Origin: Methylobacterium sp. W2
Lineage (GTDB): Bacteria; Pseudomonadota; Alphaproteobacteria; Rhizobiales; Beijerinckiaceae
Reading direction: 5' to 3'
Assembly: GCF_020662345.1 (NCBI RefSeq)
Contig: NZ_VMOA01000022.1
Location: 1-64,000 of the forward strand
Length of the DNA stretch: 64,000 bases
Under the pieces are notes generated by a model, which worked only from the letters and a program-made list of their open reading frames with translations, did no database searches and had not been told where the DNA came from. This document shows positions 53,362 through 63,337 of the stretch, piece after piece. A program made the position numbers and the translations under genes. The stretch's first letter is position 1. Each line of letters begins with the position of its first letter.

Positions 53362-54867
53362 TCAGATGATGAAGTTTCCTTCGCCGAGCGACGAGGCGGC
53401 GACATCGTGCAGGATGATGCGATGCTCGATGCCGGTGTATTTCGCGAAGGTGACGAGGGTGTCGTCACCGCCGTGGACCGACGTGATGACGACGTCATCG
53501 AAATTCGTCGTCAGCGGCACCACGTTCAGCTTGTCCCTGCCGAGCTCGAAATCGTGGATCTCGGTGCGGCCCTTGTCCGACCGGAAGATGAACTGGTCCT
53601 TGCCCACACCGCCGAGGACGGTGTTGTCGCCGCTCCAGGCGTCGATCCGGTCGCCGCCGCTTCCCGCCCTGATGCGATCATCCCCGGCGGTGCCGATGAT
53701 CTTGCCGTGATCGCCCGCGACGCTCTGTGAGATGATCGACGTTCCGAGCGTGACATCCCTCATATCGATGGACCCGTCGCTGCGGACGGCCACCTTCTCG
53801 ATGGCCGAGAAGGTCTCGTCGCTGAAGTGGATCGTTTCGAGGTAAGGGTTCACCTCGACGATCAGGACGTCCCGTCCCGCGCCGCCATCGACCTCGACGG
53901 GGGTGGCCGAGACGATCAGGCGGTCGTTGCCGTTGTTGCCATAGAGCCTGTCGGCGCCGCCGTTCCCGTCGAGGGTGTTGTCCTTGCCGTCGCCCGCGAG
54001 CCGGTCGCCGTCGTGGCTGCCCGTCACATTGGCGATGTCGTAGAGCATGTCCTCGTTCGCATCGCCGCCGCTGACCTGATAAGTGCGGAAGAGATTGATC
54101 GTGACCCCGGACGCGGAATGCTCGTAGCTCGCGGTGTCGATCCCGCCGCCGCCGCGGATGGCGTCCGCGCCCGCGCCGCCTTCGATAAGATCGTCGCCGC
54201 CGCCGCCATTGATGCTGTCATCCCCGGCGCCACCGTCGAGGGCATCGTCGCCACCGCCGCCGCCGATGACGTCCTCCCCCGCGCCACCCTCGATGCGGTT
54301 GGCGCGGCCGTCTCCCGTGAGCACATCGCCGAAGCGTGTGCCGCGTATATTCGCGATGCTCGACAGGGTGTCCTCGTCTCCGGTGGGAGCGGTGTAGGCG
54401 CGCGAATCCTCCAGATACACCTCGATGCTGTACCGGGCGTGCTCGTAGCTGACGGTATCGGAACCGGCGCCGCCCTTGATGACGTTGTCGCCCTCGCCGC
54501 CCTCGAACACGTCGTTGCCGCCGCCGCCGCTGAGGATGTCGTCGCCGCTTCCGCCCCGGAGCACATCTCCGAAGGTCCCGCCGGTCAGGCTCAACGATGC
54601 CGTGTTGTCGGACATGTCCAGGAAGACCGCGTAGCGGTCGCTCGTCAGGGCGGCGTAGCCACCCGGGACGGGTCGGGCGGCATCGGTGAAGGTCGAACCA
54701 CCATCGTCGATGGCGCCGGTATCGTTCAGGATGAAGCGGCCCTGGCCGTCGGGACCGAAGGCGTGGCTGCTGGCCGGTCCGGCATAGGAGGCGAGGGGGT
54801 TGCGCTCCAGGCGGATGGCCTTGGCGGACTCGTAGTCGTCGTCGAGGGTGAAGGAAACGGATGCCAT
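53362..54867 (-). CDS. RTX (hemolysin-type) calcium-binding repeat protein
   Basis: 501 aa. Many GGxGxDxxx nonapeptides are visible in two main blocks (GGSGDDILSGGGGNDVFEGG...; GGAGEDVIGGGGGDDALDGGAGDDSINGGGGDDLIEGG), with shorter groups later (GNGGADRLYGNNGNDRL; GTAGDDRIRAGSGGDRIDAW). These bind Ca2+ and form a beta-roll after secretion. There is no N-terminal signal; export would be by a type I system through the C-terminus (HDFELGRDKLNVVPL and onward). No enzyme domain and no ABC exporter gene adjoin it, so role is unknown. Confidence 0.88.
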   Translation of the reverse strand: MASVSFTLDDDYESAKAIRLERNPLASYAGPASSHAFGPDGQGRFILNDTGAIDDGGSTFTDAARPVPGGYAALTSDRYAVFLDMSDNTASLSLTGGTFGDVLRGGSGDDILSGGGGNDVFEGGEGDNVIKGGAGSDTVSYEHARYSIEVYLEDSRAYTAPTGDEDTLSSIANIRGTRFGDVLTGDGRANRIEGGAGEDVIGGGGGDDALDGGAGDDSINGGGGDDLIEGGAGADAIRGGGGIDTASYEHSASGVTINLFRTYQVSGGDANEDMLYDIANVTGSHDGDRLAGDGKDNTLDGNGGADRLYGNNGNDRLIVSATPVEVDGGAGRDVLIVEVNPYLETIHFSDETFSAIEKVAVRSDGSIDMRDVTLGTSIISQSVAGDHGKIIGTAGDDRIRAGSGGDRIDAWSGDNTVLGGVGKDQFIFRSDKGRTEIHDFELGRDKLNVVPLTTNFDDVVITSVHGGDDTLVTFAKYTGIEHRIILHDVAASSLGEGNFII

Positions 54868-55131
54868 CGGGGTCGCCTTTCCGCTGGATACGCCGGGATC
54901 GGGCCGCGGCATGGTTCCCGCCCGTCTCGCTCGTCGCCAAGGTCGGGAATGCCCGCTTGCATAAGGCGCCGAGCATTAAAGCCTAGTTTCAGGCGACCTT
55001 GGCCCCAGCCTCGCCGGCGACTCGCGTTGCCCCTCCGCGTTGACCCTCCCCGGCACGCTCCCTAGGGTGCCGGGCCGCATCCGGCCGGTTCCGGCCGTCC
55101 CGTGTCTTCTCGCAGAACTGACGCCAATTCC

Positions 55132-56832
55132 ATGTCCGCCCCGCCCGTCTCGTCGCCGCTCGTCCTCGATCCCGCCCTGGTGGAGGCCGCCGCCCATGCG
55201 GCCGCCTGGCCCTTCGAGGAGGCGCGCAAGCTCGTGGCAAGGCTGGAGCGCAAACCCAAGAGCGAGGTGCTGTTCGAGACCGGCTACGGGCCGTCGGGAT
55301 TGCCGCATATCGGCACGTTCGGCGAGGTGGCGCGCACCTCCATGGTACGCCACGCCTTCCGCGTGCTCACTAACGACAGCGTGCCGACCCGCCTCATCGC
55401 CTTCTCGGACGACATGGACGGCCTGCGCAAGGTGCCGGACAACGTGCCGAACAAGCAGATCCTGATCCCAGCGCTGAACCAGCCGCTCACCCGCGTGCCC
55501 GATCCGTTCGGCACGCACGAGAGCTTCGGCGCGCACAACAATGCCGAGCTGCGCCGCTTTCTCGATGCCTTCGGCTTCGACTACGAGTTCCGCTCGGCCA
55601 CCGAATGCTACAAGGCCGGCCTGTTCGATACGGCCCTCCTCACAGTGCTGGAGCGCTACGAGGCGGTGATGGCGATCATGCTGCCCTCGCTCCGGGCCGA
55701 GCGTTCGGCGAGCTACTCGCCGTTCCTGCCGCTGCACCCGGAGACCGGGGAGGTGATGCAGGTGGCCATCGACGAGGTGCGGGTCTCCGCCGGCACCCTG
55801 GTCTGGCGCGACCCGAAGACCGGCACCGCCTACGAGACCCCGGTCACCGGCGGCCACGCCAAGCTGCAATGGAAGCCCGACTGGGCGATGCGCTGGGTGG
55901 CGCTGGGCGTCGATTACGAGATGGCCGGCAAGGACCTGATCGATTCGGTGAAGCTGTCGGGCGAGATCGCCCGCGCCCTCGGCGGCGAGCCGCCGGAAGG
56001 GTTCAACTACGAACTCTTCCTCGACAAGGAGGGCAAGAAGATCTCGAAGTCGAAGGGCAACGGCCTGTCCATCGACGATTGGCTCGTCTACGGCACCGCC
56101 GACAGTCTCGCCCTGTTCATGTACAACAAGCCGCGCGAGGCCAAGCGTCTGTTCGTGGAGATGATCCCGCGCCAGGTCGACGATTACCTCAACTTCCTCG
56201 AGAAGTTCCCCGGCCAGGAACCGGCGCAGCAGCTCGGCAACCCGGTCTGGCACCTGCATGCGGGCCATCCACCGGCGGCCGAAGCCGTTGGCAAGGGCGG
56301 CTCGTTGAACTTCGCCATGCTGCTCAACCTCGCGGCGGTGGCCAATACCGAGGACCCGGCGGTGCTGTGGGGCTTCATCCGCCGCTACGACCCGGAGATC
56401 GGGCCGCAGACCCATCCGGTCCTCGACAAGCTGGTGGGCCACGCGCTCGCCTATTTCCGCGATCTCGTGCGCCCGGCCAAGACCTACCGCGCGGCGACGG
56501 AGGAGGAGAGGGCGGCCCTCGCCGACCTGTCTCAGACGCTGGATGCCCAGAAGGGCTCCACCGATCCGGAGGGGCTGCAGGCCGTGGTCTACGAGGTCGG
56601 GCGGCGACACTTCCCCGACCTATCCGGCAAGGCCAAGAGCCCCGACGGACGGCCCGGCGTGTCGCAGGCCTGGTTCACGACGATCTACAACGTGCTGTTC
56701 GGCGAAGCGCGCGGACCGCGCTTCGGCTCGTTCATCGCGCTCTACGGCGTGGCGGAAACGCAGGCACTGATCGAGAAGGCATTGTCCGGCGCGTTCGTGC
56801 CGGCCTCGTCCGAGACAGCCTCTCTCGCGTGA
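55132..56832 (+). CDS. lysK: Lysyl-tRNA synthetase, class I
   Basis: Charges tRNA-Lys using the class I fold, unlike the class II LysS of most bacteria; the class I form is normal in alphaproteobacteria. 566 aa. The HIGH-equivalent is PHIGT at about 58-62, and [12 protein letters not shown] is the KMSKS-equivalent. [39 protein letters not shown] and [13 protein letters not shown] are family blocks. The ATG at 55132 is preferred; an in-frame start at 55102 exists. An inverted repeat follows the stop. Confidence 0.95.
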   Translation: MSAPPVSSPLVLDPALVEAAAHAAAWPFEEARKLVARLERKPKSEVLFETGYGPSGLPHIGTFGEVARTSMVRHAFRVLTNDSVPTRLIAFSDDMDGLRKVPDNVPNKQILIPALNQPLTRVPDPFGTHESFGAHNNAELRRFLDAFGFDYEFRSATECYKAGLFDTALLTVLERYEAVMAIMLPSLRAERSASYSPFLPLHPETGEVMQVAIDEVRVSAGTLVWRDPKTGTAYETPVTGGHAKLQWKPDWAMRWVALGVDYEMAGKDLIDSVKLSGEIARALGGEPPEGFNYELFLDKEGKKISKSKGNGLSIDDWLVYGTADSLALFMYNKPREAKRLFVEMIPRQVDDYLNFLEKFPGQEPAQQLGNPVWHLHAGHPPAAEAVGKGGSLNFAMLLNLAAVANTEDPAVLWGFIRRYDPEIGPQTHPVLDKLVGHALAYFRDLVRPAKTYRAATEEERAALADLSQTLDAQKGSTDPEGLQAVVYEVGRRHFPDLSGKAKSPDGRPGVSQAWFTTIYNVLFGEARGPRFGSFIALYGVAETQALIEKALSGAFVPASSETASLA

Positions 56833-56840
56833 CCCTCGAT

Positions 56841-56875
56841 CTCACCGATCATCCGCTGTCCGGATGATCGGTGAG
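56841..56875. terminator. Perfect 15-bp inverted repeat between lysK and the parE remnant
   Basis: CTCACCGATCATCCG (56841-56855) and CGGATGATCGGTGAG (56861-56875) are exact complements around CTGTC. It is only 8 bp past the lysK stop, so it can end both convergent transcripts, although no T run follows. Its right half also encodes the last codons of the parE reading frame. Confidence 0.6.
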
Positions 56876-57166
56876 GTGAGGACCGGAATCCCGGCTGGCA
56901 TGCAGGATCGCGACAATCTCCACCGTCCCGGCATCATAGCGGAAGAAGATCACGTAGTTTTCGCAAGGAAAGCTGCGTAGGTCGCTCTGTAATTCAGGAC
57001 GTGCCCGACCGTGCCGTCTCGGGAGCGTCGCCAATAGATGGCATTGACGGCGAAGCCGCGCGACGAACCCCTACGCGGTGGCGAGGCTGCCACTCATTTC
57101 GGTGACGTGAACGAGGATATCAACGAGGTTGGTTCGCGCGAAGCGGAGGAACCGAACCTTGCTCAC
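56849..57166 (-). pseudogene. ParE-type toxin, interrupted by an in-frame TAG
   Basis: From a GTG at 57166, overlapping the parD stop, one frame of 106 codons runs to a TGA at 56849 with a single internal TAG at 57071-57073 (codon 32). Both halves read as ParE/RelE: VSKVRFLRFARTNLVDILVH, then the stop, then GFVARLRRQC, HLLATLPRRHG and ELQSDLRSFPCENYVIFFRY, ending in VEIVAILHASRD. No frameshift is needed. A point mutation has most likely inactivated the toxin; a read error or a short restart product from 57034 are alternatives. Confidence 0.8.
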
Positions 57167-57414
57167 TCCCCGTAACCCAGGGCCTTGAGTTCCACGCTCT
57201 TTGCCGCGAGCGCGGCATCGATCTCGTCCTCACTCGCGTGACCGCCCGCCTCGACGGCGTCGCTCAAGGTCCGGCGGAGGGCCTGGAGTTTGGCTTCGCG
57301 CTCTTCGACGAGGCGAAGGCCTTCGCGAACCACCTCACTCGCCGAGGCATAGCGGCCATCCTGCACGATGCGGGAGATGAACCCCTCGCACCGGTCGCCA
57401 ACCGATACGTTCAT
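57163..57414 (-). CDS. parD: ParD-type antitoxin
   Basis: 83 aa. The start MNVSVGDRCEGFISRIVQDGRYASASEVVREGLRLVEEREAKL is the ribbon-helix-helix DNA-binding domain of ParD, followed by a toxin-binding tail (EAGGHASEDEIDAALAAKSVELKALG). It looks complete and overlaps the toxin start by 4 bp. GAGGAC lies before the ATG at 57414. It may still repress its own promoter even though the partner toxin gene carries a stop codon. Confidence 0.88.
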   Translation of the reverse strand: MNVSVGDRCEGFISRIVQDGRYASASEVVREGLRLVEEREAKLQALRRTLSDAVEAGGHASEDEIDAALAAKSVELKALGYGE

Positions 57415-57544
57415 GCCGTCCTCGCCCCCAAAAGGATGCAAGGAATACCATAAACGGTGCATTTTTTGATATGGGAGCGGTTTGAGAAGGGGCCGACATC
57501 AGGCGATCCCACCGGCCCGTCTCCACCGGCAGGCAGCCGTCGTC

Positions 57545-58414
57545 CTATTCCGTCCGTCCGAGCTGCCGCAGGCTCAGCGCCCAGACCCGTTCTTGAAGCG
57601 CCTGATCGCAACCGTGGCGAGAGGTCGGGACGGGGCGGCATTTCGAGAAGTACAGACCGCTGACACCGTCCACCTCCGGCGAGGTCGCCAGATGCAGGGA
57701 GGTCGCCGCACCATCGGCGGGGTTGCTGAGGAAGGGCCGGATCAGCGACCAACTGACGCCGAACCACCCCCCGGTGCCACCGGCGAACCCGCTGGCGATC
57801 ACGCCGGGATGGAGGGAGTTGGCGGTGACACCGGTGCCGGCGAGGCGCCGGGCGAGGGCGGCGGTGAACAGCACGTTGCCGAGCTTGGCCTGAGAATAGG
57901 CCTTCACGGCGCCGTAACGGCGCGCCCTGTCGATGTCCTCGACGTCGATCCGGCCGCGCTTATGCGCCATCGAGGCAACGTTGACGATGCGGGCGGGCGC
58001 GCTCGCCTTTATCAGGTCGAGGAGTTCCAGGGTCAGCTGCATGTAGGCGAGATGGTCGAGCGCCCAGGTCCGCTCCAGACCATCTACTGTCACGTGCCGG
58101 GCATCGAAGATGGCTCCGGCATTGTTCACGAGCACGTCGAGGCGCTGGTACAGCGCGCGCACCTCGGCGGCGAGACGCCGGATCTCCGCCTGCGAGGAGA
58201 GATCGGCGAGGAACACGTCGATGACGGCTCCGGGAACGGCGTTGCGGATGCGGGACGCCGTCGCGTCGGTGCGGCCGGCATCCCGCCCGACGATCCCGAC
58301 ACGGGCCCCCGCCCGTGCCAAGCCCAGGGCCGTCTCGTAGCCGATGCCCGAGGTGGCGCCGGTCACGAGACAGATCTTGCCGGGGATGGGTACGGCGTTC
58401 GCCAAGGACGTCAC
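57545..58414 (-). CDS. Short-chain dehydrogenase/reductase
   Basis: 289 aa, cytoplasmic, NAD(P)-dependent. The Rossmann motif is TGATSGIG (about 19-26), NNAG follows, and the catalytic residues are S (NVASMAHKRGRI) with YSQAKLGN (Y..xxK). The build resembles the retinol-dehydrogenase/WW-domain oxidoreductase-like SDRs (DLSS, HPGVI). Substrate unknown. R in GRDAGR after the second strand suggests NADP preference. It is downstream of and in the same direction as the DUF1328 gene. Confidence 0.9.
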   Translation of the reverse strand: MTSLANAVPIPGKICLVTGATSGIGYETALGLARAGARVGIVGRDAGRTDATASRIRNAVPGAVIDVFLADLSSQAEIRRLAAEVRALYQRLDVLVNNAGAIFDARHVTVDGLERTWALDHLAYMQLTLELLDLIKASAPARIVNVASMAHKRGRIDVEDIDRARRYGAVKAYSQAKLGNVLFTAALARRLAGTGVTANSLHPGVIASGFAGGTGGWFGVSWSLIRPFLSNPADGAATSLHLATSPEVDGVSGLYFSKCRPVPTSRHGCDQALQERVWALSLRQLGRTE

Positions 58415-58439
58415 GGACTCCCCCCGACCCGGTCCCCGC

Positions 58440-58619
58440 TCAGAAGACCGCCTGGCCGACCGCCAGGGCGAGCACGACGATCACGATGGCGATCACCAGG
58501 AACACCCCGAACAGGATACGCGACAAGGAACGCGCGCCAGAAGCGATGCCGGTGAAGCCGAGGCCGCCCGCCAGGAGCGAGATGACGAAACAGATGAGGG
58601 CCCATTTGAGAAGGGTCAT
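58440..58619 (-). CDS. DUF1328 (UPF0391) small membrane protein, 59 aa
   Basis: A 59-residue protein: [36 protein letters not shown] and [19 protein letters not shown], ending QAVF. Two membrane helices flank the GFTGIA-x(5-6)-A motif that identifies the DUF1328/YtjA family. It is common and stress-associated in proteobacteria but of unknown function. Codons are fully GC3-biased. It sits 25 bp upstream of the SDR gene and 48 bp after the ClC gene. Confidence 0.88.
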   Translation of the reverse strand: MTLLKWALICFVISLLAGGLGFTGIASGARSLSRILFGVFLVIAIVIVVLALAVGQAVF

Positions 58620-58667
58620 ACGCGCAAAACTCCAGCGTGCGGAACGACCGATAACCCTCCTGCCGGG

Positions 58668-60038
58668 TCAAGCGTTCCGCTCAAGCTTGCGCGGCGACGC
58701 GGTGACGGGCGCGGCACCGGATTCGGCCTTCTCCAGGATGATCCCGGCCAGGGCGTGGTAGAGCCCTTCGCGGCAGATCAGCTTGGACACCGCGTCGGCG
58801 ATGAGGGCGGTGACCATCAGCGGGATCATCATCGCGTGGTCCTGGGTCATCTCGGTGACGATGACGAAGGCGGTGATCGGCGCCTGCAGCGCGCCGGTGA
58901 GGTAGGCGGTCATGCCGATGAGCACCAGGGCGCCGAGGGGCACCTCCGCGAACAGGCCGTGCAGCCAGACACCCATGCCCGCCCCGACGCTGAGGGAGGG
59001 GGCGAACAGGCCGCCGGGAATGCCGCTGATGGAAGAGAACACCGTCGCCAGGAATTTCAGCGGGGCGTAGGCCGGATGCCCGGTATCGGTACCGTGGAGC
59101 ATGGCGCGGGCCTCCTCGTAGCCGGTGCCGTAGACCGTGCCGCCGGAGGCGAGGCCGCAGAGGGCGACACCGAGCCCGCAGAGGGCACCGAACACGATGG
59201 GGCGGCGGCGGATGGCGGTACCCATCCGCCCCGGCAGGCCCCTGGCGAAGAGGATGGTGACGCGGCCGAACACGCCGCCGGCAATGCCCCCGAGGACGCC
59301 GAGGATCGCCACCGCCAGCCAACCCGGCCCGAAGGGCAGGACGGCCTTGGTGGTGCCGAAATAGGTGTAGTCGCCCTGGATCGCCAGCGCGGTCAGCCCG
59401 GCCGCGATCACGGTGGCGATGATGAGGCCGCTGGTGCGCGCCTCGTAGGTCCGACTCAGTTCCTCGATGCCGAAGACGATACCGGCGATGGGCGTGTTGA
59501 AGGCGGCGGCGACGCCCGCCGCCCCGCCGGCGAGGATGACGCCCGGCAGGCGTTCCGCGTCGAGCCGGCCGAAGGCGGCCATGATCGCGGCGCCCACCTG
59601 GACGGTCGGCCCCTCGCGCCCGGTGGAGGCGCCGCAGGCCAGACCGAAGGTCATCGCCAGGATCTTGCCCAGAGCCGTCCTGAGGGAGACCAGGGCATCG
59701 CGCACGGCCGCGTCGGCCGTGTGGCGCGCCGCGATCACCTGGGGGATGCCGGACCCCTGCGAGTTCGGGAAGACCCGGATCGACAGGAACACCGCGATGG
59801 CGAACCCGATGGGCGTCACCGCCAGGGCGACGAAAGGCGAGGGTGCCGTCACAGAGCGGAACACGTCCTGAGCGAGGTCGGCGAGCTTGGCCATCGCCAC
59901 GGCGGCGAGCCCGACGCAGAATCCGCCGATGATAAATAGCAATCGCTGGCGCCACAGCGGCGCGGCATCGGAGGCCGCACCGCGCAAACGCGCCCAGCGC
60001 GTCCGCGACAGAGGGGAGGCGGGAGCAGGTTCAAGCAT
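58668..60038 (-). CDS. ClC family chloride channel/transporter
   Basis: About 456 aa with 10 or more membrane helices. The three anion-path motifs are complete: GSGIP (in NSQGSGIPQVIAA), GREGPTVQ, with the gating-glutamate position filled by Glu, and GIPGGLFAPSLSVGAGMG. The gating Glu is compatible with either channel or H+/Cl- exchange; fluoride-specific CLCF proteins have a different motif. No CBS domains. ATG at 60038 is used; a GTG 6 nt upstream also fits. Confidence 0.92.
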   Translation of the reverse strand: MLEPAPASPLSRTRWARLRGAASDAAPLWRQRLLFIIGGFCVGLAAVAMAKLADLAQDVFRSVTAPSPFVALAVTPIGFAIAVFLSIRVFPNSQGSGIPQVIAARHTADAAVRDALVSLRTALGKILAMTFGLACGASTGREGPTVQVGAAIMAAFGRLDAERLPGVILAGGAAGVAAAFNTPIAGIVFGIEELSRTYEARTSGLIIATVIAAGLTALAIQGDYTYFGTTKAVLPFGPGWLAVAILGVLGGIAGGVFGRVTILFARGLPGRMGTAIRRRPIVFGALCGLGVALCGLASGGTVYGTGYEEARAMLHGTDTGHPAYAPLKFLATVFSSISGIPGGLFAPSLSVGAGMGVWLHGLFAEVPLGALVLIGMTAYLTGALQAPITAFVIVTEMTQDHAMMIPLMVTALIADAVSKLICREGLYHALAGIILEKAESGAAPVTASPRKLERNA

Positions 60039-60118
60039 GGCCACCGGCCTGCGCGGAGTTCGAACTCACGGTGCTGCGCTCGATCGATCGTCGGGTGGGC
60101 TGGAAGTTCGCGAACCGA

Positions 60119-60162
60119 CCCCGTCATTCCGGGCTCTGCTGCGCAGTGCCGGAATGACGGGG
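60119..60162. repeat. Perfect 14-bp inverted repeat between clc and photolyase genes
   Basis: CCCCGTCATTCCGG (60119-60132) is exactly complementary to CCGGAATGACGGGG (60149-60162), with a 16-nt loop that itself can pair (CTGC-GCAG). It lies in the 220-bp gap and has the look of a dispersed alphaproteobacterial palindrome. It may also end the leftward photolyase transcript. Confidence 0.65.
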
Positions 60163-60258
60163 AGGATCACGAGAGGGCAGGGCGCTTGTGCCGATACGAA
60201 CTCAAAGCCCGAGGACACTCCCTAAGCAAGGTCCGCGACGCAAGGCGCATACCGCCCC

Positions 60259-61677
60259 TCAGCTCTTCTTGCGCGGTGTCTTCCCCGCCTTCTCCTCGGC
60301 GTGGCAGAGTTCGCCGACGGTCTTGAGATAGGCCTTGGCATCGAACTTCCGGAGCGAGTTCTCGCTTTGGTAGCGCACCGTGCCAAAGATCGGACGGCGT
60401 GCCCAGGGGCGGTCGTGCAGGCCGTAGACCCAGGCGACGTTGGTGAAGGAGTTCGCGTCGCGCCCGTCGAGGAAGTAGCGGTTGTTCAGGCGCAGGGTGC
60501 GCTTGAACCCTTCCTCCGCGCTCGGGGACCATTCGAGGATCTTCTTGCCCCAGTACATGCGCAGGTGGTTGTGCATGTAGCCGGTCACCCGCATCTCGGC
60601 CTGGGCGGCGTTCCAGTATTCGTCGTGGGTCCTGCCCTCGGCGAGCTCGGCCTCGCTGTAGAGGTGCGGGCGCTCGTCGTCGGCGTGTTCGGCCAGGGCC
60701 TTGCGCGCCCAGTCCGGCACCGCGTGTTCGAAACTGTCGTAGCGCTCGGTGTAGTGGACATGGTTCATGGCGAGTTCCCGCCGCACCACCAGTTCCTCGA
60801 GATAGGAGGCCCTGTCCTCCGACGCGCCCGCCTTCGATGCCCGTACCGCCAGGGCGATCTCCACCGGCGAGATCTGCCCGAAATGCAGGTAGGGGCTCAT
60901 ATGCGAGGCGGCCCCCGCTTCGGGCCGGTTGCGGTCGCTGCCATAGGAGCGGAACGGCCCGTCGAGATAGGCCTTCAGGCGCCGGCGTGCCTCCGTCTCG
61001 CCGCCCTTGAAGCGCGTCACGGGGGCGACCTCGCGGTCGAGGCTCATTCCCGCCAGCACCGCCTCCGGGTCCGAGACGTCGATCTCGCTCTTCGGCAACC
61101 CGCGCCCGGCCTTGTGTTTCACCGTGCGGGGTTTGAGCTCCTCCACATACTCGTCGAGCAGCTTCTGAACCTTGGGACGCAGGGTGCGGGCGGCGTATTC
61201 GTGCTTGGGGGAGGCGGCCTCCACCGGCACCACCACGTCCCCCTCCACCTGGACGACGCGGGTCTTCACCGCCTCCACGATCTCCCCGTACCAGCGCTTC
61301 TGGATGGCGAGGTAGCCCCGGTCGAGGACGAGGAGTGCTGCCTTGGCCGAAAGGTCGATGGCGATCTCGGCCGGTGACGCCTTGCGCATCACGAAATGGA
61401 TGCCGCGCGCCTCCAGCCCCGCCTTCGCGTCGGCGAGCCCCTGCAGCAGAAAGGCGTAGTGGCGCGCATTGGCCTCGGGAAACCCGTTCGCGCCATCGAG
61501 CAGGCCGAAACAGGCGACGACGGGGAGACCGAGCCGGTTGGCCTCCTCGATGGCGAGTTCCAGGGCCGGGTTGAAATGGGCCCGGTTGGCCTGCTGCAGC
61601 AGATAGAGGACGTAGGAGCCGCCCGCATCCGGTTCGAGGTCGTTCAGCTCTCGAACCCGCTTCGCCTGTATCGCCAT
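60259..61677 (-). CDS. phr: Deoxyribodipyrimidine photolyase, class II
   Basis: About 472 aa. It repairs cyclobutane pyrimidine dimers using light and FAD. The opening GGSYVLYLLQQANRAHFNPALELAIEEANRLGLPVV and LLDGANGFPEANARHYAFLLQGLADAKAGLEARGIHF are class II features. The FAD/DNA-binding part has MSPYLHFGQISP, WNAAQAEMRVTGYMHNHLRMYWGKKILEW and LNNRYFLDGRDANSFTNVAWVYGLHDRPW. Class II enzymes are the less common type in bacteria. ATG at 61677 chosen over 61701. Confidence 0.93.
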   Translation of the reverse strand: MAIQAKRVRELNDLEPDAGGSYVLYLLQQANRAHFNPALELAIEEANRLGLPVVACFGLLDGANGFPEANARHYAFLLQGLADAKAGLEARGIHFVMRKASPAEIAIDLSAKAALLVLDRGYLAIQKRWYGEIVEAVKTRVVQVEGDVVVPVEAASPKHEYAARTLRPKVQKLLDEYVEELKPRTVKHKAGRGLPKSEIDVSDPEAVLAGMSLDREVAPVTRFKGGETEARRRLKAYLDGPFRSYGSDRNRPEAGAASHMSPYLHFGQISPVEIALAVRASKAGASEDRASYLEELVVRRELAMNHVHYTERYDSFEHAVPDWARKALAEHADDERPHLYSEAELAEGRTHDEYWNAAQAEMRVTGYMHNHLRMYWGKKILEWSPSAEEGFKRTLRLNNRYFLDGRDANSFTNVAWVYGLHDRPWARRPIFGTVRYQSENSLRKFDAKAYLKTVGELCHAEEKAGKTPRKKS

Positions 61678-61996
61678 CGTGTGAGACCGCCCCGTCACCA
61701 TCGAAGTTTATGCCCCCACCAGGGGGAAATCAGGAATTATCAATCTCATAAGCAGGCCGTCACGGAGAGGGCTGCACTAGAATTCGCGACCGCACGGGCA
61801 ATGCAGATGGGACGTCTCGTCTCACGGTCATTGCCTCCGGCAGCGCCGGCGCGCGGAAAGACTGCACTGATCTTGCGTCGCGACATTTTCGACACAGAAG
61901 GATGACGAAGTGTGGCGTCACACGAAAACGCATGGCGCCGTTGCACGAACGACCTTGCAATTCCGTGCGGGACGCTCAGATTGTGCATTGCGGGAA
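61678..61996. other. Intergenic region with no gene seen
   Basis: Between the photolyase start and the small RNA no reading frame with convincing codon bias was found on either strand. TTGCAA followed 17 bp later by AGATTG near 61960 is a weak promoter candidate for the small RNA. Confidence 0.5.
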
Positions 61997-62077
61997 CGCG
62001 ATGGCGTCGCGGTCCTGCTGCCCTTCTTGGGCGTTTCCTCCCTAGACTTCGGGCCGCTCTTCGGAGCGGCCTTTTTT
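61997..62077 (+). ncRNA. Small RNA resembling the alpha-r8 / MmgR (suhB) family
   Basis: Three elements occur in order. Hairpins CGCGA-TGGCG-TCGCG (61997-62011) and GCCC-TTCTT-GGGC (62020-62032) come first, then the single-stranded decamer TTTCCTCCCT (62034-62043), then a terminator hairpin GGCCGCTC-TTCG-GAGCGGCC (62052-62071) closed by a stable UUCG loop and followed by six Ts. The decamer is anti-Shine-Dalgarno-like and is the strictly conserved motif I recall for the alpha-r8 RNAs, including Sinorhizobium MmgR. The 5' end is uncertain by about 20 nt. It is an orphan plus-strand unit between two leftward genes. Confidence 0.7.
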
Positions 62078-62116
62078 CTGGCCGGAGCCACGCAGTGCTC
62101 ATGAGCCACGCGGCGC

Positions 62117-63214
<1,098 letters not shown>

Positions 63215-63337
63215 GACAACTCGCTTCACGAAATCGCTTCCCCCGGCTCTCGGTCCGTTCACGAACGGGGCAGGAGACAAATCGATCCGATATTCCTTCC
63301 CGTACGCCCTCGCTTCCGCCTCACCGGCCGAACTTTG

